NCBI GenBank assembly: GCA_017939795.1
Contig: JAGBAA010000143.1
Location: forward strand, 62,001-126,000
Source of the DNA: Thermoguttaceae bacterium
GTDB lineage: Bacteria; Planctomycetota; Planctomycetia; Pirellulales; Thermoguttaceae
Direction of reading: 5' to 3'
DNA length: 64,000 nucleotides
Shown here: positions 18,701-25,999 of the stretch, one piece after another
Numbering within the stretch: position 1 is the first letter of the stretch
How the letters are laid out: the number at the start of each line of letters is the position of its first letter
Translations under genes and position numbers: made by a program
Notes under the pieces: model-generated
Told to the model about the DNA's origin: nothing
The model's database searches: none
Seen by the model: the letters and a program-made list of their open reading frames with translations, nothing else

Positions 18701-18787
18701 GCTGCTGAAATTGGCGAACAGGCGAAGAATACCGAAACCCAGGTTTTGGATCTTCTCTTCGGCGCGAACGTTGATTTCTTCGCGTAG
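12758..18787 (+). CDS. Giant exported surface protein: right-handed-repeat region, about nine fibronectin III domains, cohesin-like and dockerin-like ends
   Basis: A 2009-residue protein starting after a clear AAAAAGGAG. Residues about 21-34 (LRMEALETRQMLSA) form the signature found near the N-terminus of many large exported planctomycete proteins. Residues about 80-800 are acidic and repetitive with two S-L-R-E-A-L-like or F-R-D-A-L-A motifs (GVTSLREALAV; GVISFRDALAK) as in beta-helix surface proteins. From about 805 to 1700 I count nine fibronectin type III-like units, each with an I-x-L-x-W strand (ILTW, ITVTW, ITVMW and so on). A beta-sandwich segment at about 1705-1815 recalls cohesin. 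A paired EF-hand-like dockerin signature follows (PGDMNDDGAIT and DFDHDGDVDLYDRQWML). Probably cell-surface adhesion or scaffold; the ligand is unknown. It has its own promoter and terminator. Confidence 0.88.
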   Translation: MTLTSKMNLNNKSLQSLKRSLRMEALETRQMLSAVSPFANAQPVEEADSAYVTDLQPTGAYTETPWDNPFDAFAYWDKVYQDDLKVNTGEDIAAGACGEGVISFRDALAKAEPVEKVTVEGTTAINLNSDVTITGSKAMELNGVPFVGAEVAEGEEPISINIENAKAFLQEVSFQNVNLKIDANSEVSIYTDDDTLMINGEEVEIKSAFREVDGEQVEYKLPFRMVNGTVLEDEKFDWYTPGDVDMTYVLETAEDFAAFTELVEMGADFDGLTVKLGADLDLEGLDISAICSEDSGFLGTLVSQDHVISNAVIDIDSLEDLNAFLAMAADGVKFENTTLNLGADLNAENEFELPEGVRIDTNGFNFRAKISSKNDFSIDDTTLGASEEALTIEAADGTVTVFVTTGSDTVSTEDGVTSLREALAVVPENAEIAFDESIDYITIGDGVLDGAGHTLTGVDVNFDGDSGTISGFVFDGVSVENWDGSLIIADTTFTGDYSDAGFVVENWGEMILENVSFTDIFADIDLTEDEWYGMDGYRGYAMDQKAEDSVNSFIVIDNWGDMEVKGVEITGTDMTFTTDRLNNFTELDLIANNVRSSMSIDGLLAAENTLNAETNRGDISAFLYGVRNEGIMDGANIIMFGNAVSTAWDTRFADIEENMEEGVYGIATYIKDVQLTNVTMLEKLYGYRADFYMANSIYSSANTEFERGFLVNAEIDGTAAPNLDFAALADLEAIFPFFDAETNTFELNADGEYDLRMWLDSEIVDAGNNDFSAGLTVDVLGNNRFNNNIVDLGAVESNAQKLTVDGLVATPDGTDTAILTWRESANASGYVLRYYTGTEAKDSIADNEWTETIVDGLEDLQHIVDGLDPRTWVAFQVMALGDNLSWIDSDWSETASCWTKSPFPAPVLVPSLESPLAIDLAWPLVPGASESVSDVPYTLEFCIGTMEDLEAGKEFTWTALPNAYSLGGHYGSFLISEALDGIDLEYSTTYLFRVKVNGVGEFVDSEWSYAEKKTGAKLEAPALKEGERTDSAITVTWNDTTNRPSQVKAYKVQYREAGSEKWIDLEVPAGADVDSITAENLKSDTSYEFRIMVTGQKVYNQADQMADDSEWSDIFTFKTKVKLNEPEVTASANSSSKITVMWTDVENEAGYRVTVKDADGNVVAESDDIAADITSVEFSGLNADTTYTVEVVAVGTGEYLDSESGTDNVKTWIKLTAPVMTQDSNSETHVTMTWEAVQNSTDYEVMYSLTGPDADDFELIDENGLTITITEDGVEIENLDEVRQIWFKIRALGQDGVSEDSEWSTVYVGSTKGKLVFSENGLKAEGTSTSTIQLTWDAVAGAQSYMISYKTGNGNEQWITVDDPEATTTTISGLDDDTLYDVTIQAMGDGVNTVSSEVIAASAATWLQLAAPSLTIDRDAITDTTISGSFNAIDFATGYVVEFSADGGQTWTKADVDAEALTFTANVAPNTTYVFRVMAEGSAPAEVKVGEVSKISVDSEWNQYGDRVTSTLTLAVPEIEAEVADTQKSVTLTWTAVENAAGYWLVVMDASGKEIFAGNVDDTTKVLDIDPNRQYTATVKALGNGDNIKDSAEDSCDFETKKIAMGAIDLNAEFDGSNDSINLNWNAVEGAASYTLKYQKAGEEGWTTVELGADVTSWTLTKADLEYKTTYNFEIIANASADYTGTPTDTAMVEVPAQIEMTAVILRNPSAAGTDTIPTTEKWVDEWTNVFLEVWVEDTTALVEGRVVEFSLTIDPMYDVKLVDNCAGVQIEKQNDGSWKVTVESGDGIESPARLACFKLTVNTENGVSWETQKNTEAFKFKGEAIGTTVYAVPGDMNDDGAITMTQNQADDARFDDELGKEYSWADFDHDGDVDLYDRQWMLDNNQSQVWYDAVIKYTDDAKVNGPFMHSPVAGADAGLKSTAGVKFAMQEMPEARVFEIAADDREEVTVKPLAVDEADPIPVVKDINTLSGNGKVKEEAAAEIGEQAKNTETQVLDLLFGANVDFFA

Positions 18788-18830
18788 ATCCGACACCGCA
18801 GCCGTGCGGTATTCCGATTGAGCTGAAATG

Positions 18831-18866
18831 AAAAAGCACTCCTGTTTTCGCGGGAGTGCTTTTTTT
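18831..18866. terminator. Bidirectional terminator between the giant protein and the helicase genes
   Basis: AAAAAGCACTCC (18831-18842) pairs with GGAGTGCTTTTTT (18853-18865), giving A and T runs on both sides. It lies 44 bases after the giant gene; the helicase gene on the opposite strand ends at 18970. Confidence 0.88.
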
Positions 18867-18969
18867 CTGAACATCCTGACCGCGTGTCTTTTACCTTAAA
18901 AGGGAGAGACTGGGAACACGGACACGCACACAAGATCCCATTCCTTCCCCTGGAATGCTGTCGCCGCGG

Positions 18970-20973
18970 TCAATCCCGTCCGGTGAAGGTGCTTCCGGAT
19001 TCGCGAAGCACTTTGGCGTAGGCCGGATTATCCGCGCGGCCAGTCATTTCGAAGAGGAATCGGCTGGGGATCGTGTTGCGGTTTTTGCCCCATTTCATTC
19101 GCTGGAGCGCCAGCGAGAGAGTAAGGCGTTCCTTTGCGCGCGTCATGCCGACATAGCAGAGCCGCCGTTCTTCGGCTACATTATCGTGGAAGGGGTCGGC
19201 AATCGATTTTCTGTGCGGAAGAAAGCCCTCTTCCATCCCCACCATGTACACTTCGGGGAACTCCAGACCTTTCGCGGCATGAAGCGTCATGAGGATGACG
19301 GCACCATTCTTGAGCTGCTCTTCCTTTTCGCTTCCCGAGTCATCCCGGTCCATGAGCGAAAGCTGCTGAACGAACGACGCAAGACGCGGTTTTTCCTCTT
19401 TCTGCACGAACGAAGCGGCGGAGTTCACGAATTCTTCCACGAGATTCCACCGCATCTCGCGATCATTGGGTTTTTCGTTGAGCCGGTCGATTTCCGCGCG
19501 GTACTGGATGGTGTCGATGAGCGTCCGAATCAGTTCATCGACGGGCATTTGCCGGGCCTGGATCTGAAGGGTCCGGACCATTTGGCGAAACTCTCCGATC
19601 GCGGCGGCGGCTTTGGCGGGGATCTTTGCATTCTGGAGAGTCCCGGCATCTCCAAGTATCTCCCAGAGCGTCTTTTTCTGCGCCAGTGCAATCTCCATAC
19701 ACCGGATCATGGTCGTTTGTCCGATCCCGCGCGGCGGTGTGTTGACGGCACGCAGAAGCGAGACTTCATCCCGAGGATTCAGGATGACGCGCAGGTAGGC
19801 GAGCAGGTCACGCACTTCTTTTCTGTCGAAGAACGACATGCTGCCGATGAGCGTATACGGAACATTCTGCCGTTTAAATTCCACCTCAAAAAGCCGCGAC
19901 TGTTCATTCGTGCGGAAGAGGACCGCGATGTCATTCGGCTTTCGGATCCGGAGCTGGATGCGGCGGCGGATCTCCGAGACGACGATCTGCGCCTCTTCGT
20001 CCGGGTCGGGGCATTGGAGGACGCGCGGTGTTTCGCCGGAGACGGTGGCGCGGAGGGTCTTGGGATGACGCTGACGGTTGAACGCCACAACACGGTTGGC
20101 CCACTGAATGATCTCGTGAGTGGAGCGGTAGTTCGTTTCGAGCTTCACGACCTTTGCGTCTGTCCAGTCGCGCTGAAAGCGGAGAATGTGCGTCACTTCC
20201 GCACCGCGCCATGCGTAGATCGACTGGTCGTCGTCCCCCACGACACACAGATTCCGGTGCCCGAGCGCTAAAGCACGAATGATGCGGTACTGCGTCTGGT
20301 TCGTATCCTGGTACTCATCAACGAGAATGTGATCGAAAAGTCCTCTTTCCGCTTCGAGAACGTCTGGGAAGTCGCGCAGAAGGTCTTCCACCAGAAGCAG
20401 AATATCGTCGAAATCCACGGCTCCGCACGCTTTCAGGGCGGTCTGGTATCTTCGGTAGATACTGGCGGCGAGGTATTCCCGGTCATTCTCTGCGTGCCGG
20501 TCTGCTTCGTGAGGCCGAATGGCCTGCGTCTTCCAGCGGCTGATGATGTTGATGAAATCGCCGGGACGGAGATTTGCGAGATTCGTCGCGATGTCGTTCA
20601 GGACCCGTTTCGCGAGGCTTTCCTGATCGTTTCGGTCGTAGATGGCGAATTGCTCCGGGTAGCCGAGTTTCGTGATGTGCCGCCGAAGGATCTGGACACA
20701 GAGGGAATGGAACGTCGCGACGAGCGGGACCGGCATGTTTTTCGGCGGGCACGAGTTGGGAAAAAGGATCTGAAGTACGCGCTCACGCATTTCGGCGGCG
20801 GCTTTATTCGTGAACGTCACGGCAAGGATCCTGTCCGGAGCGATCCCGCTTCGGATCAGTTCTGCGATACGCATCGTCACGACGCGCGTTTTCCCGGACC
20901 CTGCTCCCGCCAAAACGAGCAGCGGACCCCGCAGCGTATGGACAGCCTCTGCCTGCGCCGGATTCAAACCCAT
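18970..20973 (-). CDS. UvrD/PcrA/Rep-type superfamily 1A DNA helicase
   Basis: A 667-residue 3'-5' DNA helicase for repair and replication-fork processing. The motifs are complete and in order: Q motif GLNPAQAEAV, motif I AGAGSGKTRV, Ia TFTNKAAAEM, II VDEYQDTN, III GDDDQSIYAWRGA, IV YRSTHEII, V TLHAAKGLEFPEV, VI YVGMTRAKERL. It is slightly shorter than PcrA/UvrD (about 720) and lacks most of their C-terminal tail, so it could be a Rep-like or PcrA-like member. AAGGGGG precedes the ATG at 20973. Confidence 0.92.
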   Translation of the reverse strand: MGLNPAQAEAVHTLRGPLLVLAGAGSGKTRVVTMRIAELIRSGIAPDRILAVTFTNKAAAEMRERVLQILFPNSCPPKNMPVPLVATFHSLCVQILRRHITKLGYPEQFAIYDRNDQESLAKRVLNDIATNLANLRPGDFINIISRWKTQAIRPHEADRHAENDREYLAASIYRRYQTALKACGAVDFDDILLLVEDLLRDFPDVLEAERGLFDHILVDEYQDTNQTQYRIIRALALGHRNLCVVGDDDQSIYAWRGAEVTHILRFQRDWTDAKVVKLETNYRSTHEIIQWANRVVAFNRQRHPKTLRATVSGETPRVLQCPDPDEEAQIVVSEIRRRIQLRIRKPNDIAVLFRTNEQSRLFEVEFKRQNVPYTLIGSMSFFDRKEVRDLLAYLRVILNPRDEVSLLRAVNTPPRGIGQTTMIRCMEIALAQKKTLWEILGDAGTLQNAKIPAKAAAAIGEFRQMVRTLQIQARQMPVDELIRTLIDTIQYRAEIDRLNEKPNDREMRWNLVEEFVNSAASFVQKEEKPRLASFVQQLSLMDRDDSGSEKEEQLKNGAVILMTLHAAKGLEFPEVYMVGMEEGFLPHRKSIADPFHDNVAEERRLCYVGMTRAKERLTLSLALQRMKWGKNRNTIPSRFLFEMTGRADNPAYAKVLRESGSTFTGRD

Positions 20974-21251
20974 GAAAATCCCCCTTAATTTATGAACTAC
21001 CGATCAACACTGATTTCCAGAATATCGAATTTTTCCCCGAACATCTTGAGTCCCGCCTTCCATGCCTGAATATCCGGGACACGCGGAGCCCTTTTTATGG
21101 CTTTCGGTCCACCACTGAGAACACTGAAATGACAGAGAAACAGAGAAAGGGCTGCGAGCTGAGGCAAGCTCCATTCACCCTCCCCTTTGGGAGTGAGGCA
21201 GCCGCGAGCTGCGGCGGGCGATGGCGATTCCGCGCGATGGCTTAGAAACCG

Positions 21252-21345
21252 CGGCACGCTGGCCGCTCCGTTTTTAGAGTGCGCGTCCGTACATTCACCG
21301 GGAGTTTGTGCGGGTTTCAGAGACGGCGGCCTTTAAAAATTCCCC
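21252..21345 (-). repeat. Dispersed intergenic module R2, copy 2
   Basis: The reverse complement aligns with 34840-34935. Landmarks are AAAGGCCGCCGTCT, TGAAACCCGCAC and CTCTAAAAACGGAGCGGCC. Confidence 0.75.
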
Positions 21346-21451
21346 TCCTTTGGAGGAGTACCCCGTAGGGGCGGGGTGGTCTGAAATTCCGAGTATCCCA
21401 AACCACCCCGTCTCGCTGCGCGAGCCACCCCTCCACAGGAGGGGAATTTTT
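21335..21451. repeat. 117-bp composite palindrome at the 3' end of the MmeI-like gene
   Basis: The outer arms AAAAATTCCCCTCC (21335-21348) and GGAGGGGAATTTTT (21438-21451) are perfect 14-bp complements. Nested arms GGGGTGGT (21373-21380) and ACCACCCC (21402-21409) pair inside. The T run on either side could let it end transcription in both directions. It resembles the palindromic intergenic repeats of many bacteria; whether it recurs in this genome cannot be seen here. Confidence 0.7.
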
Positions 21452-21456
21452 ATCAA

Positions 21457-24219
21457 CTATTTCGTCAATTCCTGATACCGTTTCATCAATTCCGCGACGC
21501 AGGTGCTTTCGGTCATCGTTTTGACGTCAAAACCGTACGCCTGCATGACGGCGCGGTCGTTGTCCTGATGCGCTTTGCGCAATTCCGGAGGCATCGCCAC
21601 TTCATCGTAAAGATCCGCCAGACTGCAATCCGGATAAAGTCCCCGCGCGTCCAGGATCCCCTGCGCCGTCCGCTCGATCTTCGCCTTCTGCTCCTCACTC
21701 GCCTCCGGCCACGGGAAATTATTGTACACGATGGATCCGGAATATCGGTAGTCACTCTTCAGCCGTCCGCAAACCGCGCGCATCCATGCCATGTGGACGT
21801 TGGAAGTCAAAATTCCAAAGTGGTAAATTTCTGCATTAGGAATGATTAATACTAGATTACTTGCAACAACATCGGGAGATACAAATCCCATAGGAACGTA
21901 CTTTCTATTTTCTGACGAAACACTTGGAACTATGATATAAGGGCTTACGGGTTGACGATTTTCTGTAAATAACGTAGGATAATTAGCCCATTCCCTCGTT
22001 GCGGCTTTTGAACTTTTCAATCGCATTTCACGTACTTTTTCAATACGGTCTTTTACAAAAGCAGATGTTTTTAGAATATTGGGCGAGATATTTTCCAACC
22101 ATAAACAATATCTGCATTTGTTGTTAATGAACTCTTCTGCACCAATAAATTCCCTAACATACTGTTTCATGTATGGTTCTTTTTTTAAAATTTCTTCTTT
22201 TTCTTTGGCTGAAAGTATCAAATTCCCGCCATCTGTTGGTTGGCTCCCTTTACACATTTGAGGAACTTCTGCCAATGGCTGATTTCTTTTTTCAATAAAA
22301 ATATCTGGAGCTTCCAATAGATATGCGTTGATGTTTTCGGCATAACTCATTCTTTCTGAGGTATAAAGCCGTTTGGGATTTGAGTTTGATGCAATACTAA
22401 ATCCTACAATTACACAATGTACATGAGCTTTGGTATTTGCTTCACTATCCCAGCGAAAAGTTCGATGCGCAAAATCAATGTGGATATTGAACCGTTCATA
22501 AAGCGGTTTCCAAACGGCTGTGACTTGCTCTCCCTGTGTAATGGAATTGGTCGATACAAAGGCCGTACAAATACCAGTCCCTTGCATAAGAATCGCTGCT
22601 TTAAAATACCATCCAGAAACGTAATCCAAATTTTTTCCAACTCCATGCAGAATCGATTGTAAATCAAATTTTTGTTCTTGGGTCTGATAAGTATATCCCA
22701 CGAACGGTGGGTTTCCCATGATGTAAGAGAGTTTTTCTTTCGGGATGACGGTTTCCCAATCGAGCTGGAGAGCGTTTCCTTCGATGATGTTTGCGTAGGA
22801 TTTGAGCGGGAGGAAGTCGAGGTCGGCGTTGATGATCTCTTCCGTTTCGCGCATCATCTGCGATTCCGCGATCCAGAGGGCGGTTTTCGCGACCGTGACG
22901 GCAAAATCGTTGATCTCGATGCCGTAAAACTGACCGATCGAGACGCAAATGGCGTCCGTGAAGTCCATGACCATGTTTTCCTTGAACTTGATCCGGAGCG
23001 CTTCGTTTTCCAGCCGGCGGAGCGAAATGTACGTCTCCGTCAGGAAGTTTCCGGAACCGCACGCGGGGTCAAGGAACGTGAGTTTCGAGAGCTTCTCGCG
23101 GAAAAGATCGAGTTTGGCTGCACGGTCTTTCGGCATTTTCCGCGCCTTGACCGCCTCGAATTCCTCACGGAGTTCGTCGAGAAAGAGCGGGTCGATGACT
23201 TTGTGGATGTTCTCGATCGACGTGTAGTGCATCCCTCCGCTTCGGCGCGTTTCAGGGTTCAAAGTCGATTCGAAAACGGCCCCGAAAATAGTGGGGCTGA
23301 TCTGCGACCAGTCGAAATCCTCGCTGGCGTCGTGAAGGATGAGATCGACGATCTCCTGCGTGAACTGGGGGATCTCGACCTCCAAGTCAGCAAACAGCCC
23401 GCCGTTGACATACGGAAAACCGGCGAGACGGTCGTCCAGGTACGGATCGCGGTCCTGTTCCTTCGTGTTCAGGACGCGGAAAAGATCGATCAGTGCACGG
23501 CGCACGTCTCGCGGAGCGAAACTTCGAATGTAGTCGTGGAACTGCAAGTGCCCGAAGATGTCGGCGTCCTCCGCGTACAGGCAGAACACGAGCCGAACGC
23601 AGAGAATGTTCAGACTGTGCAGCGACTCCTTGCTCGTCGGGTCGATGTACTGCTTGAGAATGGCATCGTAGAGCTTCCCGACCAGCTCGCCCGCCTGAAT
23701 GGAGACCTCTTCCTCACGGTGAAGCAGCTCGTCCTTTTCCTCAACGAGAAAGTCAAACCGATAGTATTCCTTCCCCAGGTCCTGAAGCAGGATGGACTCC
23801 GGCTCGCCCGTCGGTTTCTCCATGTCGTAGATGAGAAATTCCTCGAAATTGCACGTGATGATCCATCGCGGACGCAGCGAGTAAGGAAGCGCCGCCGAGT
23901 AGCGCTGCGCCTGCTGAAACGGACTCAAAAGTGTACCGTCAGACTGCCGGATGGGACTTCGGAGATTCACGCCGCGTTTTTTCTGCTCGATGAGCACGTG
24001 CGTCGAGGGAATGTGCCCGTCGATGAAACTCGTGTGGTCGAGTTTCACCCGCTCCTCAAAAGAAATGACCTTCTCCGGCTCCGTGACCCCGAGGACCTCC
24101 CGCAAAAACGCAAGCCAGAACGACTGACTGTCGCTCTTCTCGTCCCCTCTCGTCTTCCAGTCCTCCGCGAACTTCTTCGCCGCCTTCCTTCTCTCAACTC
24201 CGTTTCCCGCAAATGCCAT
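21457..24219 (-). CDS. MmeI-like single-chain restriction-modification enzyme (Type IIL/IIG)
   Basis: A 920-residue protein, almost exactly the length of MmeI (919). One chain carries endonuclease, adenine methyltransferase and target-recognition domains, so it should cut foreign DNA at a distance from its site and methylate its own. The nuclease signature is D67 with E78-Q-K80 (FIDGHIPSTHVLIEQKK), matching the D-x(n)-E-x-K of MmeI. Methylase motif I is FLDPACGSGNFL (about residue 380) and motif IV is MGNPPFVG (about 500). AAAGGAGAAAC precedes the ATG. From about 21830 to 22690 (residues about 510-795) the DNA is AT-rich: two 60-base lines I counted are 35% and 37% G+C, while the flanks are clearly GC-rich. 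This suggests that the recognition part was replaced by recombination. Confidence 0.85.
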   Translation of the reverse strand: MAFAGNGVERRKAAKKFAEDWKTRGDEKSDSQSFWLAFLREVLGVTEPEKVISFEERVKLDHTSFIDGHIPSTHVLIEQKKRGVNLRSPIRQSDGTLLSPFQQAQRYSAALPYSLRPRWIITCNFEEFLIYDMEKPTGEPESILLQDLGKEYYRFDFLVEEKDELLHREEEVSIQAGELVGKLYDAILKQYIDPTSKESLHSLNILCVRLVFCLYAEDADIFGHLQFHDYIRSFAPRDVRRALIDLFRVLNTKEQDRDPYLDDRLAGFPYVNGGLFADLEVEIPQFTQEIVDLILHDASEDFDWSQISPTIFGAVFESTLNPETRRSGGMHYTSIENIHKVIDPLFLDELREEFEAVKARKMPKDRAAKLDLFREKLSKLTFLDPACGSGNFLTETYISLRRLENEALRIKFKENMVMDFTDAICVSIGQFYGIEINDFAVTVAKTALWIAESQMMRETEEIINADLDFLPLKSYANIIEGNALQLDWETVIPKEKLSYIMGNPPFVGYTYQTQEQKFDLQSILHGVGKNLDYVSGWYFKAAILMQGTGICTAFVSTNSITQGEQVTAVWKPLYERFNIHIDFAHRTFRWDSEANTKAHVHCVIVGFSIASNSNPKRLYTSERMSYAENINAYLLEAPDIFIEKRNQPLAEVPQMCKGSQPTDGGNLILSAKEKEEILKKEPYMKQYVREFIGAEEFINNKCRYCLWLENISPNILKTSAFVKDRIEKVREMRLKSSKAATREWANYPTLFTENRQPVSPYIIVPSVSSENRKYVPMGFVSPDVVASNLVLIIPNAEIYHFGILTSNVHMAWMRAVCGRLKSDYRYSGSIVYNNFPWPEASEEQKAKIERTAQGILDARGLYPDCSLADLYDEVAMPPELRKAHQDNDRAVMQAYGFDVKTMTESTCVAELMKRYQELTK

Positions 24220-24338
24220 TTTGTTTCTCCTTTAGGTGTTTCAGACGCAAACCAAGCCTGAACACGGAGTTCAGAAGGTCTGGACCCGCGTTCAGGCTGG
24301 TGTTTTCAGATTCTGGTCAATTCAGAAATGAGGAAAGA

Positions 24339-25646
24339 TCATTCCCATTCGATCGTCGCCGGCGGTTTGGGCGTCATGTCGTAGAGAACACGGTTCACGC
24401 CGTCCACTTCCGCGAGAATGCGGTTCGTGATCTTGTGCAGGACCGGCCACTCGATCTCTTCGATGGAAGCGTTCATCGCGTCGATCGTATTCACCGCACG
24501 CAGAACGACCGGCCAGCCCATGAAGCGCGCGTTGTCCTTCACGCCCGTCGATTTGATGTCCGGGATCACCGCGAAATACTGCCAGACTTTCTGATCCAGA
24601 CCCGCGTTGGCGAACTCCTCACGCAGGATCGCGTCCGCTTCGCGCAGAGATTCCAGACGGTCCCGCGTGATCGCTCCGATGCAGCGCACGCCAAGTCCCG
24701 GACCCGGGAACGGCTGACGGTAGACCATCTCCGCCGGAAGGCCAAGCTCGACGCCGCACGCGCGCACTTCGTCTTTGAAGAGGTACTTCAGCGGCTCGAC
24801 CAGCTCGAACTGCATGTCTTCCGGAAGACCGCCGACGTTGTGGTGGCTCTTCACGATCTTCGCAGTTTTCGTTCCGCTTTCCACGATGTCCGGGTAGATC
24901 GTGCCCTGACCGAGGAACTCGATTCCGTCCAGTTTGCGCGCTTCTTCCTCAAAGACGCGGATGAATTCGCCGCCGATGATCTTGCGTTTCTGTTCCGGGT
25001 CGGCCACGCCTTCGAGCTTCGTGAGGAAACGCTCGGAAGCGTCAACGTAAATGAGATTCGCACTGAGCTGGTTCCGGAAAACTTCCACGACCATCTCGCT
25101 CTCGCCTTTGCGCATGAGTCCGTGATTCACGTGGACGCAGTAGAGCTGATCGCCGATCGCCTTCACCAGAAGCGCCGCGACGACGGAGGAATCCACGCCG
25201 CCGGAGAGGGCCAGGAGGACCTTTTTATCGCCGATCTGCTGACGAAGCAGTTCGACCTGGTCCGCGACGAAGTTCTTCATGTTCCAGTTGGCCTCGGCCT
25301 GGCAGACGTCAAAAATGAACGGCTTGAGCTGCTCGCACATCTCGTCGTCGCATTCCGGGATGGTGTCCCAGTCCTGCGCCTTCTTTCCGCGCGTGTGGTC
25401 GATGACCAGAACGGGGACTCCCAGATCGTAGACCCAATCGCCGGCCGCGATCTTGAGACCGTCCACCACGTCGTTTTTCCCGCCGTTGATGATGATCCCC
25501 TTAAGATTCGCGATTGCTTTGAGTTCGGATTCCGTGATGTCGTGAGCGTAGATCTCGCTGTAGACGCCCAGAGCACGGATCCCTCTGGCAAGACGTGAAT
25601 TTTCTTCACTGCCAAGGTCAAGAATGGCAATAAGATCCTGTTTCAT
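24339..25646 (-). CDS. guaA: GMP synthase with truncated glutaminase domain
   Basis: GuaA aminates XMP to GMP. The ATP-pyrophosphatase domain is complete (LLALSGGVDSSVVAALL, LGQGTIYPDIVESG, SHHNVGGLP, RQPFPGPGLGVR and the C-terminal PKPPATIEWE). The protein is only 435 residues, against about 510-525 for glutamine-dependent enzymes. The N-terminal class I amidotransferase begins normally (IAILDLGSEENSRLARGIR; GIIINGGKNDVVDG) but goes from GVPVLVIDHTRGKK straight to a short linker. The segment with the nucleophilic Cys (G-I-C-Y-G) and the catalytic His-Glu pair is absent, so it may use free ammonia or an external amidotransferase. The start at 25646 is chosen from the GGGAG Shine-Dalgarno and the family N-terminus; an upstream TTG adds five residues. 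Confidence 0.9.
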   Translation of the reverse strand: MKQDLIAILDLGSEENSRLARGIRALGVYSEIYAHDITESELKAIANLKGIIINGGKNDVVDGLKIAAGDWVYDLGVPVLVIDHTRGKKAQDWDTIPECDDEMCEQLKPFIFDVCQAEANWNMKNFVADQVELLRQQIGDKKVLLALSGGVDSSVVAALLVKAIGDQLYCVHVNHGLMRKGESEMVVEVFRNQLSANLIYVDASERFLTKLEGVADPEQKRKIIGGEFIRVFEEEARKLDGIEFLGQGTIYPDIVESGTKTAKIVKSHHNVGGLPEDMQFELVEPLKYLFKDEVRACGVELGLPAEMVYRQPFPGPGLGVRCIGAITRDRLESLREADAILREEFANAGLDQKVWQYFAVIPDIKSTGVKDNARFMGWPVVLRAVNTIDAMNASIEEIEWPVLHKITNRILAEVDGVNRVLYDMTPKPPATIEWE

Positions 25647-25713
25647 TTTGAAATCTCCCAAAAAATCTGGTATTGAATCAAGCCTGGAATCCTGTCAGCT
25701 TCCAGTGCGCGTC

Positions 25714-25741
25714 ATTTTATCATATTCCGGCTTTTTGTCAA
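25714..25741 (-). promoter_or_regulatory. Promoter for guaA
   Basis: Minus strand: TTGACA (25741-25736), 16 bp, TAAAAT (25719-25714), about 68 bases upstream of the ATG. Confidence 0.7.
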
Positions 25742-25876
25742 GTTTTCCGAAAAAAACTTTTCCAAAAAAATGAAAATTTCTCCAGATTTTTTCAATGCAC
25801 TTCCTGAACGCGTTCCTCCCATTGCGCCGGAAGTTTTTGAGAGCGCGTCTTCACTGCTTTTTCCAAAAGAGGAGGA

Positions 25877-25985
25877 CAGCTGAAGACGGTGGAATGGTTT
25901 CGTGCCTTTTAGGGCTGACTCTGCATCGAAAGAAAGCCCTGCGCCGGTTTTAGAATTCACTTGGATCTCTTTTGGTGCAGAGGCG
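25877..25985 (-). repeat. Degenerate copy of module R1
   Basis: Shares GAAGACGGTGGAA, GCCCTGCGCC, GTTTTaGAATTCAC-like and GAGGCGCA blocks with 38622-38760, with much divergence. It fills most of the gap between guaA and mnmG; nothing else is seen there apart from the guaA promoter. Confidence 0.5.
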
Positions 25986-25999
25986 CAGTCAGTTCGGCT

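Larger units (their letters stand above)
20974..21456. other. Intergenic region of repeat modules
   Basis: No gene is supported. It contains an R2 module copy (21252-21345, minus orientation) and a large palindromic element (21335-21451) that ends six bases from the stop of the restriction-modification gene. Confidence 0.65.
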
